Shown here: piece after piece, positions 46,861 to 59,878 of the stretch
Layout: every line of letters starts with the position of its first letter
Position numbering within the stretch: the stretch's first letter is position 1
Origin: Acridotheres tristis
Taxonomy: Eukaryota; Chordata; Aves; Passeriformes; Sturnidae
Assembly (NCBI GenBank): GCA_037013685.1
Contig: CM072889.1
Span: 7,821,976-7,885,975 of the forward strand
Reading direction: 5' to 3'
Length of the DNA stretch: 64,000 nucleotides
The notes under the pieces: model-generated
Told to the model about the DNA's origin: nothing
Seen by the model: only the letters and a program-made list of their open reading frames with translations
Database searches by the model: none
Made by a program: the position numbers and the translations under genes

Positions 46861-49800
46861 TACATAAAGGAGGAACATATTCTTCCAAGGATGACAAATA
46901 AGCATTATCTGGGATGCCTAGGCTCTGCCAACCAGCCTCAGGATGAAGAACCTGTCCTGTGGATACCCACATTTCCAGCATCCACTGCACGGGATGCAAA
47001 TGCTTTTGCATCTTACTTCTGTTTACTGTGCAGTTCTGTTTACTGCCACCACTGTGGGCAGAGGAAGCTGCACATCAAACCCCTGCTTTGGCCTGGGCAG
47101 AGGAAAGCTTGCATTGCTCCTGATTAAGGGACAGTTTTTGAAGTCCACTCTCTAGATGACTTGGTATAGGAAAGACCCATGTTCAAAAGAATGGGCTCCA
47201 CCTTCTGGTCCAGAAAAGCAGCCCAACAAAAAGCAAACAGACCATCTTTCATTCTTCTTATTATTAATTGATGGTCAGAAGCCAGTATACAAAGGTCTCT
47301 GGGTCTGGAGAGCTGAACAATAAAAAGCAAGCTATTGTCATAGAGAGCAGAAGTTCTCCCAGCTTCTTCTCTTCCCCAACCTGTTAGCACAACCTTTGAC
47401 TTATCTGGGTTGGGTCACAGCCAGCTCGCCCTCACTCAAGCCCTGATCCTGGCAAGACAGTAGGTAAGCTGATCAACTGCTCCAGCCAGCTCCAACAGCC
47501 AAGGCCTGAAATAGAAACATGCAGCTGAATGTTGGCCATGCACAGAGAGATCTCCGGGTCGTCATGGAGGGAGGAGGAGGAGAAGATGGTCCTCAGAGAT
47601 CATTTCACTGCTCCCTGGCCCCTGTATGTTTTGATCAGTGATAGCAAAGCACCTGAGGTTTACATGGACAATGGGTTTTGCGTGTGACTAGCAGGAAATT
47701 ACAAAATCAGTTGGTTCAGCACCTCAAATTGTAAGTCCTTCTTTTAGAAGAAACCTGTTGAAAAGTTGAGGTTTCCCATCTTCACGAGCAACTGTAACTC
47801 TAACCTGTACTAAGTAGGAAGATAAAAAAATCACAATCCAAAGCTGTAGTCTCACAGTTACTAACCTATGATGAAAGCTCCTTTTCAAAAAGGACTGATC
47901 TGACTTCTGCAAAATTAAGAAATGCTCTTCTAGCTCTTAGGGGCTGTGATGAAACCCTGAGACATTTGATGAGAAGTGCAGGAGCTGCATGAGATCATGG
48001 GCTGCATCTTCCCACCAGGAGGGCAGAAGCTGCAGGCCTAGATGCATCAGGAGAGCTTTTGCTCCAGTCCAGGCACAAGCAGTGAGTTCCAGGCATACAT
48101 AGGCAGGAAGTAAAAAGTTTGGGCCTAATAATGGCTGAGAAAAACTCCTTGTTTCCTCCTAACATAAAACCCATGTTTTTAATCTCTCTTCTCCTTTGGT
48201 CCCATCACTGACACCCCTGAGCTCTCACCACCATCACCAGATGCATTGAGCAGCTACTGCAGTGCCCATGCAGCACCCCACCTGGGAGCATCCAGAGACA
48301 GTGGGATAGTGAGACACAGACAGTGTGCTTGCTAAGGGTTTATGAAAGGCACATGCAACAGGAACAGCCCTTCTCACCTTTACAGATGAAAGTGTTATCT
48401 GGCCCCTAGAATGAAGTACTGATTTTAGTGAAAAAAATCATTTGGGCTTCTTACTACTTTAAGGATTTCAACCTGTCTGCGGCTTTTTTTGTACTAGTTC
48501 TCATACCTCAACCATTCTTAAGAGGCTTCTTCAATCTAATAAGACTTTGTTCACAAGAAGCTACATATTTATTTACTGACGAGAAGACAGCCAGAAGAGT
48601 TTCTGAGCAGGTACAAATGCATGAACAGTTAGGCAGAGACTCTGAGAACAGCTTGTGTAACAGCATGACTGATGGACAGGTAACATTTAGTCAGCCACCT
48701 GCCTGGGGAGTTGGGATGGAGAGCTCTTCACCCAGCACTTTCTGAGGCATGGAAATCACACAGGCTGCTCCTACCAGGGTTTATGGGTACCCAAAAGTAC
48801 TTCTTTCCTCTTTAGTGCAAAGCTGGTCTGTCCAGAGAATACAAGTTGAAGAAAATACATGGAGCTAGTGGGCAGCCATTATGTAAAAGAGCTCTGCATG
48901 GCGATGGAAAAAACCCAACCCTTCAATCTGAACAAAAGTTTGAAGTTACTGTTAATTCTTTGCAAAATTTACCACCCACACAAGCAGGAAGAGTTAAAGA
49001 CACCAATCAGGCAAAACTTTCTTGGTCATCAAGGCCACCGTATTCAACCTTAATATACAGGTGATTTATACGGTCCTGTTACTCATTCAGGGCTGCACAT
49101 AAGCAGTGCTTCCTAGGATGCCATTAAAGGATATGTACTTTATGTATATATCCTTTAATGTACAAGGATATGTACAACATGTACTGCTTCTTGCAGTATG
49201 TACTGGAGTCCATACCTTAACAAACAATTTAAAGTAAAATGCAAAAAAAAATTGGAAAGGAAATAATTGCCCCACATGCAAATGAAAATTAATTTAATTA
49301 CGAATCATAACTTCTGTGCAGCACTACCAAAAGGGCAAACAACTGAGAATTTAACTAAAAGGAGAAAACTGTCAGACTTTCAGTGGATAACCATTTTGAT
49401 CTAACAAGAATAATTATGAAAACGGGCAGAAGACTGTTTCACCGATGATAAATCTACAACATGTCCAGCAATATTTGAAGATTCATATTTAATTACTGTG
49501 ACTACTCAAATTAAACAGTGGAAAAAAGTTGTCAATGCTGGTTTTTAAATTAGGGAAATAGATGCAAAGCCAAAAGAAACATCGTTAACATCAGTAACTC
49601 AAAGAGAGAGAGAGTTTCCCTCTAGGCTAAATCTTGTGATAAAGGAGAGATGTCACTTACGCACTTTAGAATGTCTGGCAAGGTTAAGAGGTAAATAGCC
49701 AGAATAGTTATCATCTGAGTTGGTAATGGTTTTCTCAGTCACATATTTACTCCAAGCACATTCTTGGTGTTCCAGGTTACTCACAACTCTTGATCACAAT

Positions 49801-51527
49801 TTGTTGTTTTTTTCTCTCCGGAAATTACTTCAAGGCAAATATTTTTAAAAAGTCCGTGCTCCACTAGTGGACCAGGCATGGCAGGGCTTCTTTCTTAGGA
49901 TAAAGTAAGTGCAACCTGGCCACCCAAACTGGTGGCCTTTACTCACCCTGTGCCACTGGCTGTGCCTGTTAAGGAGCAGCACAAGGTTTGGTCTGAGGAA
50001 GTCCATCTGCCAACGGGCAGTGCAGGTTGGCAGGGTGCTTGGAGCTGCAGGTTGACCAGGATGAACACAGCAAAGACAGTGTCTGCTTTATTTTAGCATG
50101 CAGAGCTCTGATCTCTGATCAGTAGCAGCATGCACAGCTCCTCTATGTGAGTGGGGAAAGATGTTTTCAGAAGCATCTTCTGGAACAAAATGCTACAGGA
50201 AGCGCAATCCTTTCTCTGCAGTGGATCCATGCCCAAACTGCCTATGATGTTCAGCAGTCATGCAGCCACTCAGGTGCATCCCAAAATAGGGGTCAAGGAG
50301 ATCACTGTGGCATGTTCTGTTTGAGCAGAGATACAGATGCCCTGGGCTCACTAAAGTTTTCCCCAACAGCTGTTCTGCCTTGATGGTGCAGATTTTGGCT
50401 GCAGAGTTCATCTCACCTTCTTGCAATGAGAGCCGTGTTCCTGTTACTGGCCCAAGTGATGTGAGGGCAAACATGAGTCCTGATCCTACTGTTCTATGGG
50501 GATTCGTGATTTTTTTTTTTTTGCCTGAATTGCTCATCTGTAAAATAAACAGAGAAGTTTTTTGTAGAGATTACCTTTGCAAAGTGCTTTCAGATGTATT
50601 CCTGAAAGGGGTATGTAAGAACCATTAAGAATAACATTAGACACAAGGAAATATGCCGTGGTAAAGTGCAGATTAATCACTGTGTCAGAAAAACACACAC
50701 TGAATTGCTCTCAAGGACACAGAGTTTTGTAGGATGTATGAATGGGAGCGGTTGCTTTGGAAGATGCTCTGTGTGAAGTGGATTATGTGCCACATTCTGC
50801 TGCAGTTGTCATGGCAAGTATTCCTATTTCCCTTGGCAACAGAATTATCAACTTTTTATGCAGTAAATAACTGCATGAAAAGCTACATTTAATGACCAGG
50901 GGACAAGCTAATTTTCTCTCATCCTTAACTTCAGCCCTTGTATGGAGATGAAACACTCCACTGAAAAGCAAGTGTTTCCTTCAACTTGTGACAGTTTTCC
51001 TGTACATAGTTTCATTATGGTTCACCCACCAGTTGCTGTGCTAGTGACACTATCTGTGCTGGGTATATGGTACTGATGGTGTCTGAATTCGCTGAAGGAG
51101 ATGATGACAGGGCAGCAAACCCATGAGTGCTGCTTTTGTAGTGCTCTGAGCGAGTGCTGTCTAATGCAGGTCACCTGAAGTGCTGCCACTAGAACGACTG
51201 AAGCTCTAGAAGAAACAATGTGCTTTTAAAAATTTATTTCTGGAGTCTCTTGCTTGTGTTTTTCCTCAGCTGAAATGACTTATTCTGCAAATTAGCACCA
51301 CCACCAGGATTAGGGGCATGCATTAAATGGACAAGGGAAGGATGAAAACTCAGGGAAACTAGATGTCACTGTGAGAGCAATGATGGTCCAAAGAAGGACA
51401 GCCTTTTGCTTTATTGAAACAAAGTTTGTTGTAAGCTAGCAGTTTCCTAAAAGTGGTGTCCAGTGCTCTGAAAATCCTCAGGGTCTGTTTTGCAGAATTA
51501 TATTGTTTGCATACTGTGCTGAAATTT
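46861..51527. other. Intergenic or intronic stretch, no gene recognised
   Basis: It contains the perfect hairpin at 49122-49160. Short frames only; none has a recognisable domain. The part at 47100-47580 is more GC-balanced and could be old LINE sequence, but I could not place it. Confidence 0.4.
49122..49160. repeat. Hairpin with 13-bp perfect arms, extendable to 17 bp
   Basis: The arms at 49122-49134 and 49148-49160 are exact reverse complements. The next four pairs inward also pair (one as G-T), leaving a 5-nt loop at 49139-49143. There is no Pol III box nearby that I can see. Confidence 0.88.
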
Positions 51528-51760
51528 AAAAAAAAACCAACAAACAACCAAACTCCAAAAAACCCCAATAAACCAACAAACAGCAAAAAAACCAACAACA
51601 ACAACAAAAAAAACCACCAGACCAAAAAAACTGAAAAAAAAACCCCAAAAAACCCAAAAAAACCAAACCAAAACAAATAAACCCCCAAGAAATTAAAAAA
51701 CAAACATAAAACCAGACCCCCCCGAAAAAAAAACCCAAAAACAAATCCACACAACAAACC
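51528..51760 (+). repeat. A/C-only low-complexity tract, about 233 bp
   Basis: The plus strand is almost purely A and C, with runs such as AAAAACCCC and AACAACAAC; I count about 14 G or T bases. The minus strand is therefore T/G-rich and gives a spurious Phe/Gly/Leu-rich frame of 132 codons. Confidence 0.92.
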
Positions 51761-54700
51761 TCATCAGGCTCATCTGGCTGCCTGCAAATGTGCTGGGAAG
51801 GTCCTGTTTGGCTTGCCAGACAAGATGGATGTTCTCCTGGAATAAGAAGTGAGAGGTGGTTTCTTAATGAGGAGAGAACCAGAAACTGTTTCTAAGACAG
51901 TCAGAGATGTAGTGGAGGTTTGGGATCAGGATAAGAAGTGTGGCAGTACATAACTGCTCTCATGATCACCACCATGTCTGGGCCAAGTAAAGAGCCAAGT
52001 ACAAGACCAAAAATGCAATCTGTTTTTCACGGGTCTTACTTCTGCAAAACACTTCCTGAGTTTCATGAAAACATGCTCACTAGATAGCTCTCCAATCCCA
52101 GTCTCTCATTCACAAGCCCTGACCAAAACTGATATTGATATTGCCATTTAGATGAGGAAATTCCAACTGTCTCATGTACTCATTTTCTATAGACACACAA
52201 AAATGCCATCACTTAGAGCTGCATAATGAACCTGATTTCTCCATGTTAGTTAGAGATTTATTTCCTCTTATTAGGGATGACTTTTTGCAACACTGCTTGT
52301 AGACAAAATCTGTCACATAATACTAGTTTCCAGTACCATAATCAATCCACTGATGGTGTTCAGCACCTCCCCTGTGCCCAGAAAAAGCATGAGCTTTTCT
52401 GTGAGTAGAGAGTGCAGTAACATACCACACAGTTCTGAGTATTTTTTGCATATTTCAGTATCATTTTGTGGTAAAACAGTGATAAAATCTCATAGGCTTG
52501 CAATTTAACTTGCTTTTGTTTAGGTCTGAGCAGAGTGGCATAGCCTCAGCAACTCGTGAAGGTTTCAGTCCATCCTGCTCCCTGGGCAAAATCTCTGTTG
52601 AATATCAGTCCACCTGTTTTATGCATTCAGGAAATTATTTAGAAGGTTTCAGTGTTTTCCTAAAGAAAGGCAGAAGGAAAACAGTGGAAATTACCCAAGA
52701 ACCCTGTTAACTTGGGTGCAGAGATGAAGGGCATACATTTTCTTTTCTATGTATCCTAAAAAGAACATTAAGGGAGGTGTTTGGAGAGCCCTGCCCTGGG
52801 CCTTGTGCTTTCAGGCTTCTGTCTTTTCCAGTGTCTGGGTTGTGTTGTCAGCAGTCCCTCGGGCCATGAGGCTGGCACAGCTTTTGCCTAAAAAGCCACT
52901 GCTTGACATTTATAATTTGACTGTCAAACTATGCCTTTCCATAGTGATTGTTTGAGGTGAGTGAGTTTGCACGGTATTAGGTACATACACAGATATACAC
53001 AGATATATCTGTATTGTTTTTTCAGTGTTTGCCAACCAGGGTGTGGTAGAAGTGTCAACCCCACTGTATTCTCCACACAAATGCCCTGCCTTCTGCTGCA
53101 TCCTTATCCATCTTAAATAGTCTTGATTTTAATGCCTTCTTGTACAGAGCTGGGAAAGGGCCACACAGGTCACTTGGTCATGAAAAGAATTTGCTTTCCT
53201 TACAAAGTGAAATCAGCAATAGCTTCTCTCAGCACCCTATTGCAGGTGGTTCTGCAGAGGAAAGGTTTTCCCACCAGCAAGGCTGCACAGGGGGCAAGTG
53301 GGGCTTCTGGAACTGCCTGCAAGTCACAGCCACCCTAATGCCACTTTCTGACCCAATCACCCAGTTTTGGGAGGAGATTAGGATATAGCTGGGAGCCCTC
53401 TGGCCATAGCCCAGTCCAGGCAGAGCAGAGGAGGAGAATGACAGTAGCTGTGAGAAAGATGAGGAGGTACGGACGGAGGCAGCTCCTGTACCAGCACAGC
53501 CTTCCCAACAAGAGTGTCCTTTGTTACCCACAGGTACAACCTCGGTGTCTGGTCAGACCCTGGGTTGCAGTAGGAAGTCCAGGTGACAAGGCGAACTTTC
53601 CATCTGGTATGTTTGGACAGAAGCTCATTAGGTTTTGTCTTGGAGCACAAGTTGCTGCTCTAATCCAATATGTTGAAAACTATAAGATGATAATGTTACC
53701 TTTGCATGTGCCCTAAGGCCCAAGAGGCAAAGTGGAAACCTTCAGTGCAAGAGGAATAGTTGACCTGCACTATTCCCAAATGCTGTGTATCGGATCAAGT
53801 AACTAAGAATGGACAAGTAACAGAAAGAAGCTTTAAAGCGTTACCACCTCGTATGAATAAAGCTCAGCATAAGTATTAATAGGAAATATCCATGTTTTTT
53901 AATGTGCTAAGTAGTAACCACTATGATGTATTAGGAAGGATGCACTTGCAGATAATAGACAGTAATTCTGCACTGACTTGTCTATTCTTCCTCTGTGCTT
54001 CATCCAAGGGCAGTACTGCAGCTGCTACTGTTGCCTGGTGCTCCCTCTGCTCCTTTGTCCTTTGCTTACTGAATTCAGGGGGATTTGTGCCTTTAACACA
54101 ATTATTATTAAGTTTCTATTTTATGTCCCTGTTCAAGAGGCTCCTTGGTAGCTGATTATACTAATCAGAGGTGACTTAACCCATATTTAAATGCAGTAGT
54201 CTGAATTTGTCTTCAGCACAGTCTAGAAGATATGAACCAAGCATCAAAGAAAATTAATTCAAAGGTACATCATCCTGTGGGATCAAGATAAAATGTAGTC
54301 AAAGAGCTTTAGCTTTAGCTTGTGTGCTCTCATGTAAGGATATGGACAGGAGAAGGCAGCCATGCTCTTGTTTGTGCAAGTTTCCCTCTTCCCGTCTTTG
54401 AGTTAGGCAGAATAACAGATCACAAGAATACTTCTCAGAGAATATTTTACTGCAGTTAAGACAGAATACTTTTTTTCCTTTATAAAAATAATAATTGTTT
54501 TCGGAAGTATGATCAACCACATGTAAGGTATTCTTTAATCTTTTTCTGGGCCAAAAATATGACTTGGGCACTTCTCAGGTTTTCAAATTAATACATTCAT
54601 TTATCTGGACAAGGTATTACTCCAGCACAAGGGAGTGGCCCAACACAGGGCCTTAAATATGCACAAAATTTAGGTACTACTGTTGCCTCTATAAGAACCA

Positions 54701-56097
54701 TCTTAAACAATTTTCTAACAAAATAAGGTCCTGGATGATGGAAATGAAAATATTCCTGTTGGTTCTCAAAAGCTTAGGTGGAATTTTGTCCTAAATGGTG
54801 ATCCATGTATGTTCATAATACTTTTAAGCAGCTGGATAAATATTCCAAGTGGCCCTCAAAGATGCTGGGTAGGGCAGTGAGAAGCTCATTTCAGCCCACA
54901 GGAATACAAGATCTTATGCTAGGGGGGAAATCCTGTTCACACTGGAGTAAATGTGGTTTTTGTTCTGCTTTTAATGGCATTTCCATTCCTTTTTCTGAAC
55001 TTAATTGGGAATGGGATTTTACCCATCTCCTCACATGATTCTGGTTCAAACCTGAATTCGAGCTTTGAGCCTTTTTTAATGGGGAAAATTAAGGTGAAAC
55101 GAAATAAACCCAGAGAATAGATCCATTTCCAGATGGAGAAGGGCTCTGCTACCTTTCCTGAAGCAGACGTGCGCTCTGCAGTGCCAGCAGTGCTCCAGGT
55201 ACTATGGAAGCAGCTGTGACACCTGACTGCACTGATCTTATGGAAAGGCAGTATTGTCCCTGGCCAAAGGGCCCTTCCTTCTCCCACTGAAAACACAGGG
55301 GATGTTTGAGGTGAGGAGAAGGTCATAATACCATAGAAGGGAAAACACACTATTTCCAGAAACTTTCACTGAAACTTCAGACTTCACAAAGATAAGGCTA
55401 GATAAGGAATTTCAGGGACAGAGTTCACACAGGTAAACTCTCAGGCAGTATATTTTTATGTTGCAAATAAGTGAGACTAAAATATTCATAAACTTTCACT
55501 GTATTCTTTGCATTATATCAAATAATTAGTTATTCATCTCCCAGCTTTGATTTTGTTAAATAACTAATACCCTAATTCAGAGGCAAGAATTTAATCCATA
55601 GAAAATTCTGTCCTGGGAGAAGATCAAAGTGAGTCCCGTGGTGTCAAGCACACACCTACAGCACTTGATCCTGAAAAAAAAAATTAGGTGCATGTTGCAA
55701 TCAGCCTATCCCTTCTTACTGGTTCCCAGGCATTTAACCTAAGTCAGAGCATTTTTGGTGCCAGGATCAAGGACCTGCGGAGATGCCCACACTGGGAGAG
55801 CAGGGCTCTGAAAATGTAGCAAGCAAACAGTGAGAACCCCAGCAGGCTGTGATGGCAATGCCTCCTCATTCCTCTGCACCTACCAACGCTTCAGGAAGAG
55901 ATTGAAAGTCTCTTGGGCTGCATAAATATGCGCGATAAGTGCATACAGAGAACACAAAGGTGAAATGGTCCTGCTTATCAGGCACAATTAAAATGAATAG
56001 AGGATGACTAATAAAGAGGCAGTTTAAAATCTTTACATGACACAGTGTCAAGGCAACAGTGTTGTGCAATAGCACTGACACAATTAACTCTGTGTCC
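51761..56097. other. Intergenic or intronic stretch, no gene recognised
   Basis: No repeat family or exon could be supported. The 137-codon minus frame at 54937-55350 and the pair of frames near 53230-53720 show no known domain. Confidence 0.4.
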
Positions 56098-56260
56098 CTG
56101 CCTTGGGCAGAGCCGGGAACGGGCTCCCGCGGCCCTCGTCCGCACCTTCCCATGGCGAGCGCTAGCTGGGCTCAGCCGCTCCAGCTCTCCGCTCTTTGCC
56201 GCATCCCATAGCCACCGGGGAACCTGCGCAGAAACAGCCACTTCGGACCAAGGCAAGGGT
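56098..56260. other. Small GC-rich, CpG-containing patch
   Basis: A short block with several CpG sites (GCCGGGAACGGG, CCGCGGCCC, GGCGAGCGC) stands out from AT-rich flanks about 2.2 kb upstream of the main CpG island. It could be an exon or regulatory patch of the same locus, but no clear donor or acceptor fixes it. Confidence 0.35.
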
Positions 56261-58307
56261 GCTTTTTCCTCTTTGTCATCTCAGTTCCTCTCTTCTCTTT
56301 TCATTTCCCTGATTCCAAGCCTCACGTTTACTACTGCGTGAAAAGGGAAAAGCATCCCGTTGAATTTCTGGGCACACTCTGGAGGGAGACAAGGCTGAGG
56401 TGCCTCATCCGGGACTGGTTGTTGACTTAGCACTGAACAACGCAAGCATTTCCTGGGTAGGAGTTTTTGCAGTGTGTAATTTAAAAGCTAGTTTGGACAG
56501 CCCTTCGCTCGGGATGATAGATAGCGAATGGGAGTATGAGCTTCCAAAATACAGGCCAAGGTATCCTTCTAGTTCTTCATTTAATTATGTTGCTCCTTAG
56601 TGGTGTCTGTGAGGCTGCAGGATCTCCCAATCCACTGGGCGAGTGCAGCAGGGGCAGGCTGCTGGGTTTTATATATATATATATATAATGTATATATACA
56701 TGTATGTACATGTATATAAATACATATATATATATATATATACACACACTTCACACACATAAACACATATAAAAACATACGCAAGAATATATATAAGAAC
56801 AAGAAAGATAATTTTTTTTCTCTGATGTTCTTATTTTCTGGCCCAAACCAGCTCTCTCTTGGTTTTATTGCTGCTGGCATGTCTCTGCAATGCAGCACTG
56901 TCAAAAACTAACAATATAAACAAATTTGAGGCTATGCCAACTATTGCTGAGCACAGCCAAAGCTGCCCAACGCCACAACTTGCTGAACAATGTGTGGCAG
57001 ATATGTCTGTTTCCCTGCTCTTTCTTAACTTTTTGAAAGATCTTGGAGGAAAGTGTGTTATTCTAAATGAGAGAATTAAAGTAATTGATATGAAAACTCC
57101 TTCACTATTGCTGCAGGAGGAGAGGCCCCTGTATTTGCCCAGTCTGCTAGCTCTACCTGCCAGGGACTGCAGGGGAGTTTATGGGAACGCTTCAAGTAAA
57201 ACACGATTTCTGGTCAGCAAATATTGTTTTTTTATGAAGTAAAGTGGTAATTCTGAACAATCTGCTCTATTAGAAGGCATCCGTGTTGATGCTGTTTCCT
57301 GTGCCTGTCAGGTATGTGGGATGGGGGGTGATCATGGAAGTGTCCCAGCAGTGCCAGCACCCCTGGCCAGCTGCTAGCACAACTCAGGGCAGTGGCTGTG
57401 GCACTTGTACCTTTAGGGGAAACCTACCACAGCCTCTTCGGGACCACATCCTGCCTGCCTGTACTTCCCACCCATCCGTCTGTGGGTAGTTAATCTTAAA
57501 GTGCTGCAGTCACAGAATTCGATGTCCTCATCATTCCTCATCTACTTCCCCAAATGTGTATCTGCATGCCCATGTAGGGAGGCAGTGACATCCCGTTGGT
57601 GATGGTCACTGCTGTGACAGGGCTGCACTGCAGGCTGCAGAGACACACCTTAACCCAAGTGAAAGTGGAGAGAAATGCCGCATTTGATACCTGTTCTTAT
57701 CTCACCTGAAAGTGAACAGGAAGGGTTTTTATCACATGAATGAGGGAAGGGTTGCTGTGTTTTGCATGACAAGGCCGTGTACCTCAAAAACCCACCCTAA
57801 GTGAGAAAAAGAGATTTGCCACTTGTGGCAGGCAGCACAAACAAGCTATTTTCTCTGCCTCCTATAGGAAAGTAAATAAGAAATATTAACCGCATGCAAA
57901 GGTGCCCTTTTACATGTCCTCATCAATAACAGCTGATGTTCCTCAGGGTTATTGCTGTAACAAAGTCACTTCCCTTTCCTCACTGGCATCAGGTCCATAT
58001 TAAAAACCTCATAGCAAAGTCTTTTGTCCACTGTCCCATTTGTGGTTCTGCTTTTGTCCCCCGTACTGTGCTTTGGGGCACAGGCACCTGTGGGGATGGG
58101 GCCATGCAGGCTGTTTGCATGGCCTGCCCCTTTTCTCCAGCAGAACGAGGGCTGGAAGAGGAACAGGAATTTTAGCTCAGCAAAGAAAGCCAGCGGTGAG
58201 GATGCCAGCTGTGGGAAAGGGCTTCTAGCAGTAATGTGCTCCCAGAGGGAGCAGATCTCCCAGCATTGCATAGGTTAAGGAGCAGCTTTCCAAGAGGACC
58301 TGAAGTA
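56261..58307. other. Upstream flank of the CpG island
   Basis: Mostly AT-rich, with the AT/CA microsatellite at 56667-56760. No exon is supported; the 127-codon frame at 56859-57242 has no recognisable domain. Confidence 0.4.
56667..56760. repeat. (TA)n/(CA)n compound microsatellite with a perfect inverted repeat
   Basis: Two TA runs flank a segment in which 56693-56704 and 56707-56718 are exact 12-bp reverse complements separated by TG. A short CACACA run follows. Confidence 0.92.
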
Positions 58308-58315
58308 GGGCGGGG
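58308..58315 (+). promoter_or_regulatory. GC box (GGGCGGGG)
   Basis: An Sp1-type box at the upstream edge of the CpG island. Confidence 0.45.
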
Positions 58316-58834
58316 AAAAAAAAGCACCTTAAAAAATTAACTTGTTGGTAAAGGAGTTTTGGAAGCTGCTTGGAGCAGCCCGGGGCCGGAGTCAGGGACC
58401 CAGCGATGTTCTCCCAAGTCGTCCCAACTGCGGCGTCAACGAGTGGCTTCCCGCCGCAGCGCTGGTCCCCACCCAGCAGTGCCTTGAGAAGAGAGGGACT
58501 TCAGAACAGTCTTAATGCCCCAGCTTTGGTACCTACTGCTTCCAGATACAAGAGGAGCATAAATCAAACCTGGCGATGGGCAGGACCACATGTCACGACT
58601 GAGCAGCGGCCCCAGCCCGACTGTCCGGCGATACCGTGGCCGCGCCGACGGGACCCGCTGCTCCTGCCGCCGGCTGCAGCTCCGCGCCCGCAGCTGCGCG
58701 CGGCTGTAGTCGCGGGCAGGGGAAAGGAGCTGCCCGCTGTCCTTGGAGAGGAGGGTAAATAGTTACAGTGGAGAAAAGGAATTTAAAAAAACCCCAAAAA
58801 CCTATGAGGAAGGAAGCGGCAAATATTAAATGGG

Positions 58835-58841
58835 TGACTCA
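58835..58841. promoter_or_regulatory. AP-1 site TGACTCA
   Basis: An exact TGACTCA lies just before the densest part of the island, with a related ATGACTAAT at 58851 and TGCTGAGCA about 40 bases on. The cluster could bind bZIP factors (AP-1 or Maf type). A single 7-mer can occur by chance. Confidence 0.35.
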
Positions 58842-59579
58842 TGGTACGGGATGACTAATCCCGTCAGGGCACAGCTCTTGCTGAGCAGAGAAACGGTGCC
58901 GCACGCCTGGCACAGAGCGCAGAAGGGCCGCGGGGTCCGTCGGGGCAGCCGGAGCCGGGCCGCACTCCGCGTCGCCCGGCGAGAGCCGCGCACGGAGGGA
59001 AGACGTGCCGGTCCCGGCAGGACCCCGCGGCCGGGGCCACCCCGAGGCCGGTACCCGCGGATCGGCGGCGGTGACCTACTTTCCGCCGGTTCCTCTCGGC
59101 GCACGACACCTCCGCTTCCCGCGTCACCTGCCCGGCCCTGTCCGGACCCCGCGGCCGCGGAGGCGCGCTGCTCTCCGCGCGCTCCTCCCAGCGCGCTCCT
59201 CCCCTGCACTCCACTCCGCCCCACGCCCGCACTCTGCCCGCGGGTGTCGGCTGCGGGTGCCGGTGGCGGCGGAGCGGGAAAGCAGCGCGCCTGTGCAGTG
59301 CCGGGGGGCCGGGCCCAGCCCGGTGCGTTACACAACCAGCCGCCACAGCCGAGTTTCACAAGTCCCGCCGAGGCTGCCCGCAGCCCGCATCCCCCGTGCG
59401 CCCACCCCCGCGCCGCGCATTGCCAGCACTGCCCCCTGCTCTGCCCGCGCTCATGCCATGTTACCGCCGAGCAGCGGGACCCCGCCGCGAGCGGTAACCC
59501 CTGTCGCCGGCGGGGCACCGCGCCAGGGCTGGGCATGGCACTGAGAGCAGCTCCGGGACGCCCATCTTCCTAGACGGTA

Positions 59580-59755
59580 CGTACGGCCGTGGGGGCCACG
59601 AACCCTACTGGGGTGAGGAGTGCGGGAGGGAGGGTCTCCGCACTTGCAGCCCGCGGGGAGCGGGGGCAGCCCCGGAAAAGCCCCTGCTGCAGGGCCAGTA
59701 CGCGGTACTCGGCGCTCCACCCTACTTTCGACGGACACTGCCAGGACGGTCCCAG
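59580..59755 (+). other. Candidate first exon, 3' part (start undefined)
   Basis: The sequence up to 59755 ends in CCCAG followed by GTAAGT, so it would be the end of a 5' exon. I give only its last part because the transcription start is not visible. No convincing coding start with a good Kozak context leads to this donor, so it is most likely 5' untranslated or part of a non-coding RNA. The partner exon would be beyond about 59.8 kb and probably outside the window. Confidence 0.5.
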
Positions 59756-59761
59756 GTAAGT
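59753..59761 (+). other. Splice donor CAG|GTAAGT
   Basis: It matches the vertebrate U1 consensus at all nine positions and sits at the 3' shoulder of the CpG island, where first introns usually begin. Confidence 0.6.
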
Positions 59762-59878
59762 TCTGAAAATGAAAACTGATAGCCTCGAGTCTTCTGATTT
59801 TTTTCCTTTAAAAATCCGTGTACTGTCAAGACGGGCACAGGACGCAGCGCAGGGTGTCCGGGGGGCTCCGTCTATAGA

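Noticed and set aside
46645..47127. 160-codon plus-strand frame with Cys residues
   Set aside because: Its first half is the antisense of a CR1 3' region, and the rest shows no domain.
51359..51757. 132-codon minus-strand frame rich in Phe, Gly, Leu that resembles a membrane protein
   Set aside because: It is the translation of the T/G strand of the A/C tract and has no real sequence content.
58826..59573. Long open frames on both strands in the CpG island (247 codons plus, 236 codons minus, 179 codons plus in another frame)
   Set aside because: GC-rich DNA has few stops. The products are low-complexity Arg/Pro/Ala/Gly strings, the plus ATG has T at -3, and three mutually overlapping frames cannot all be genes.
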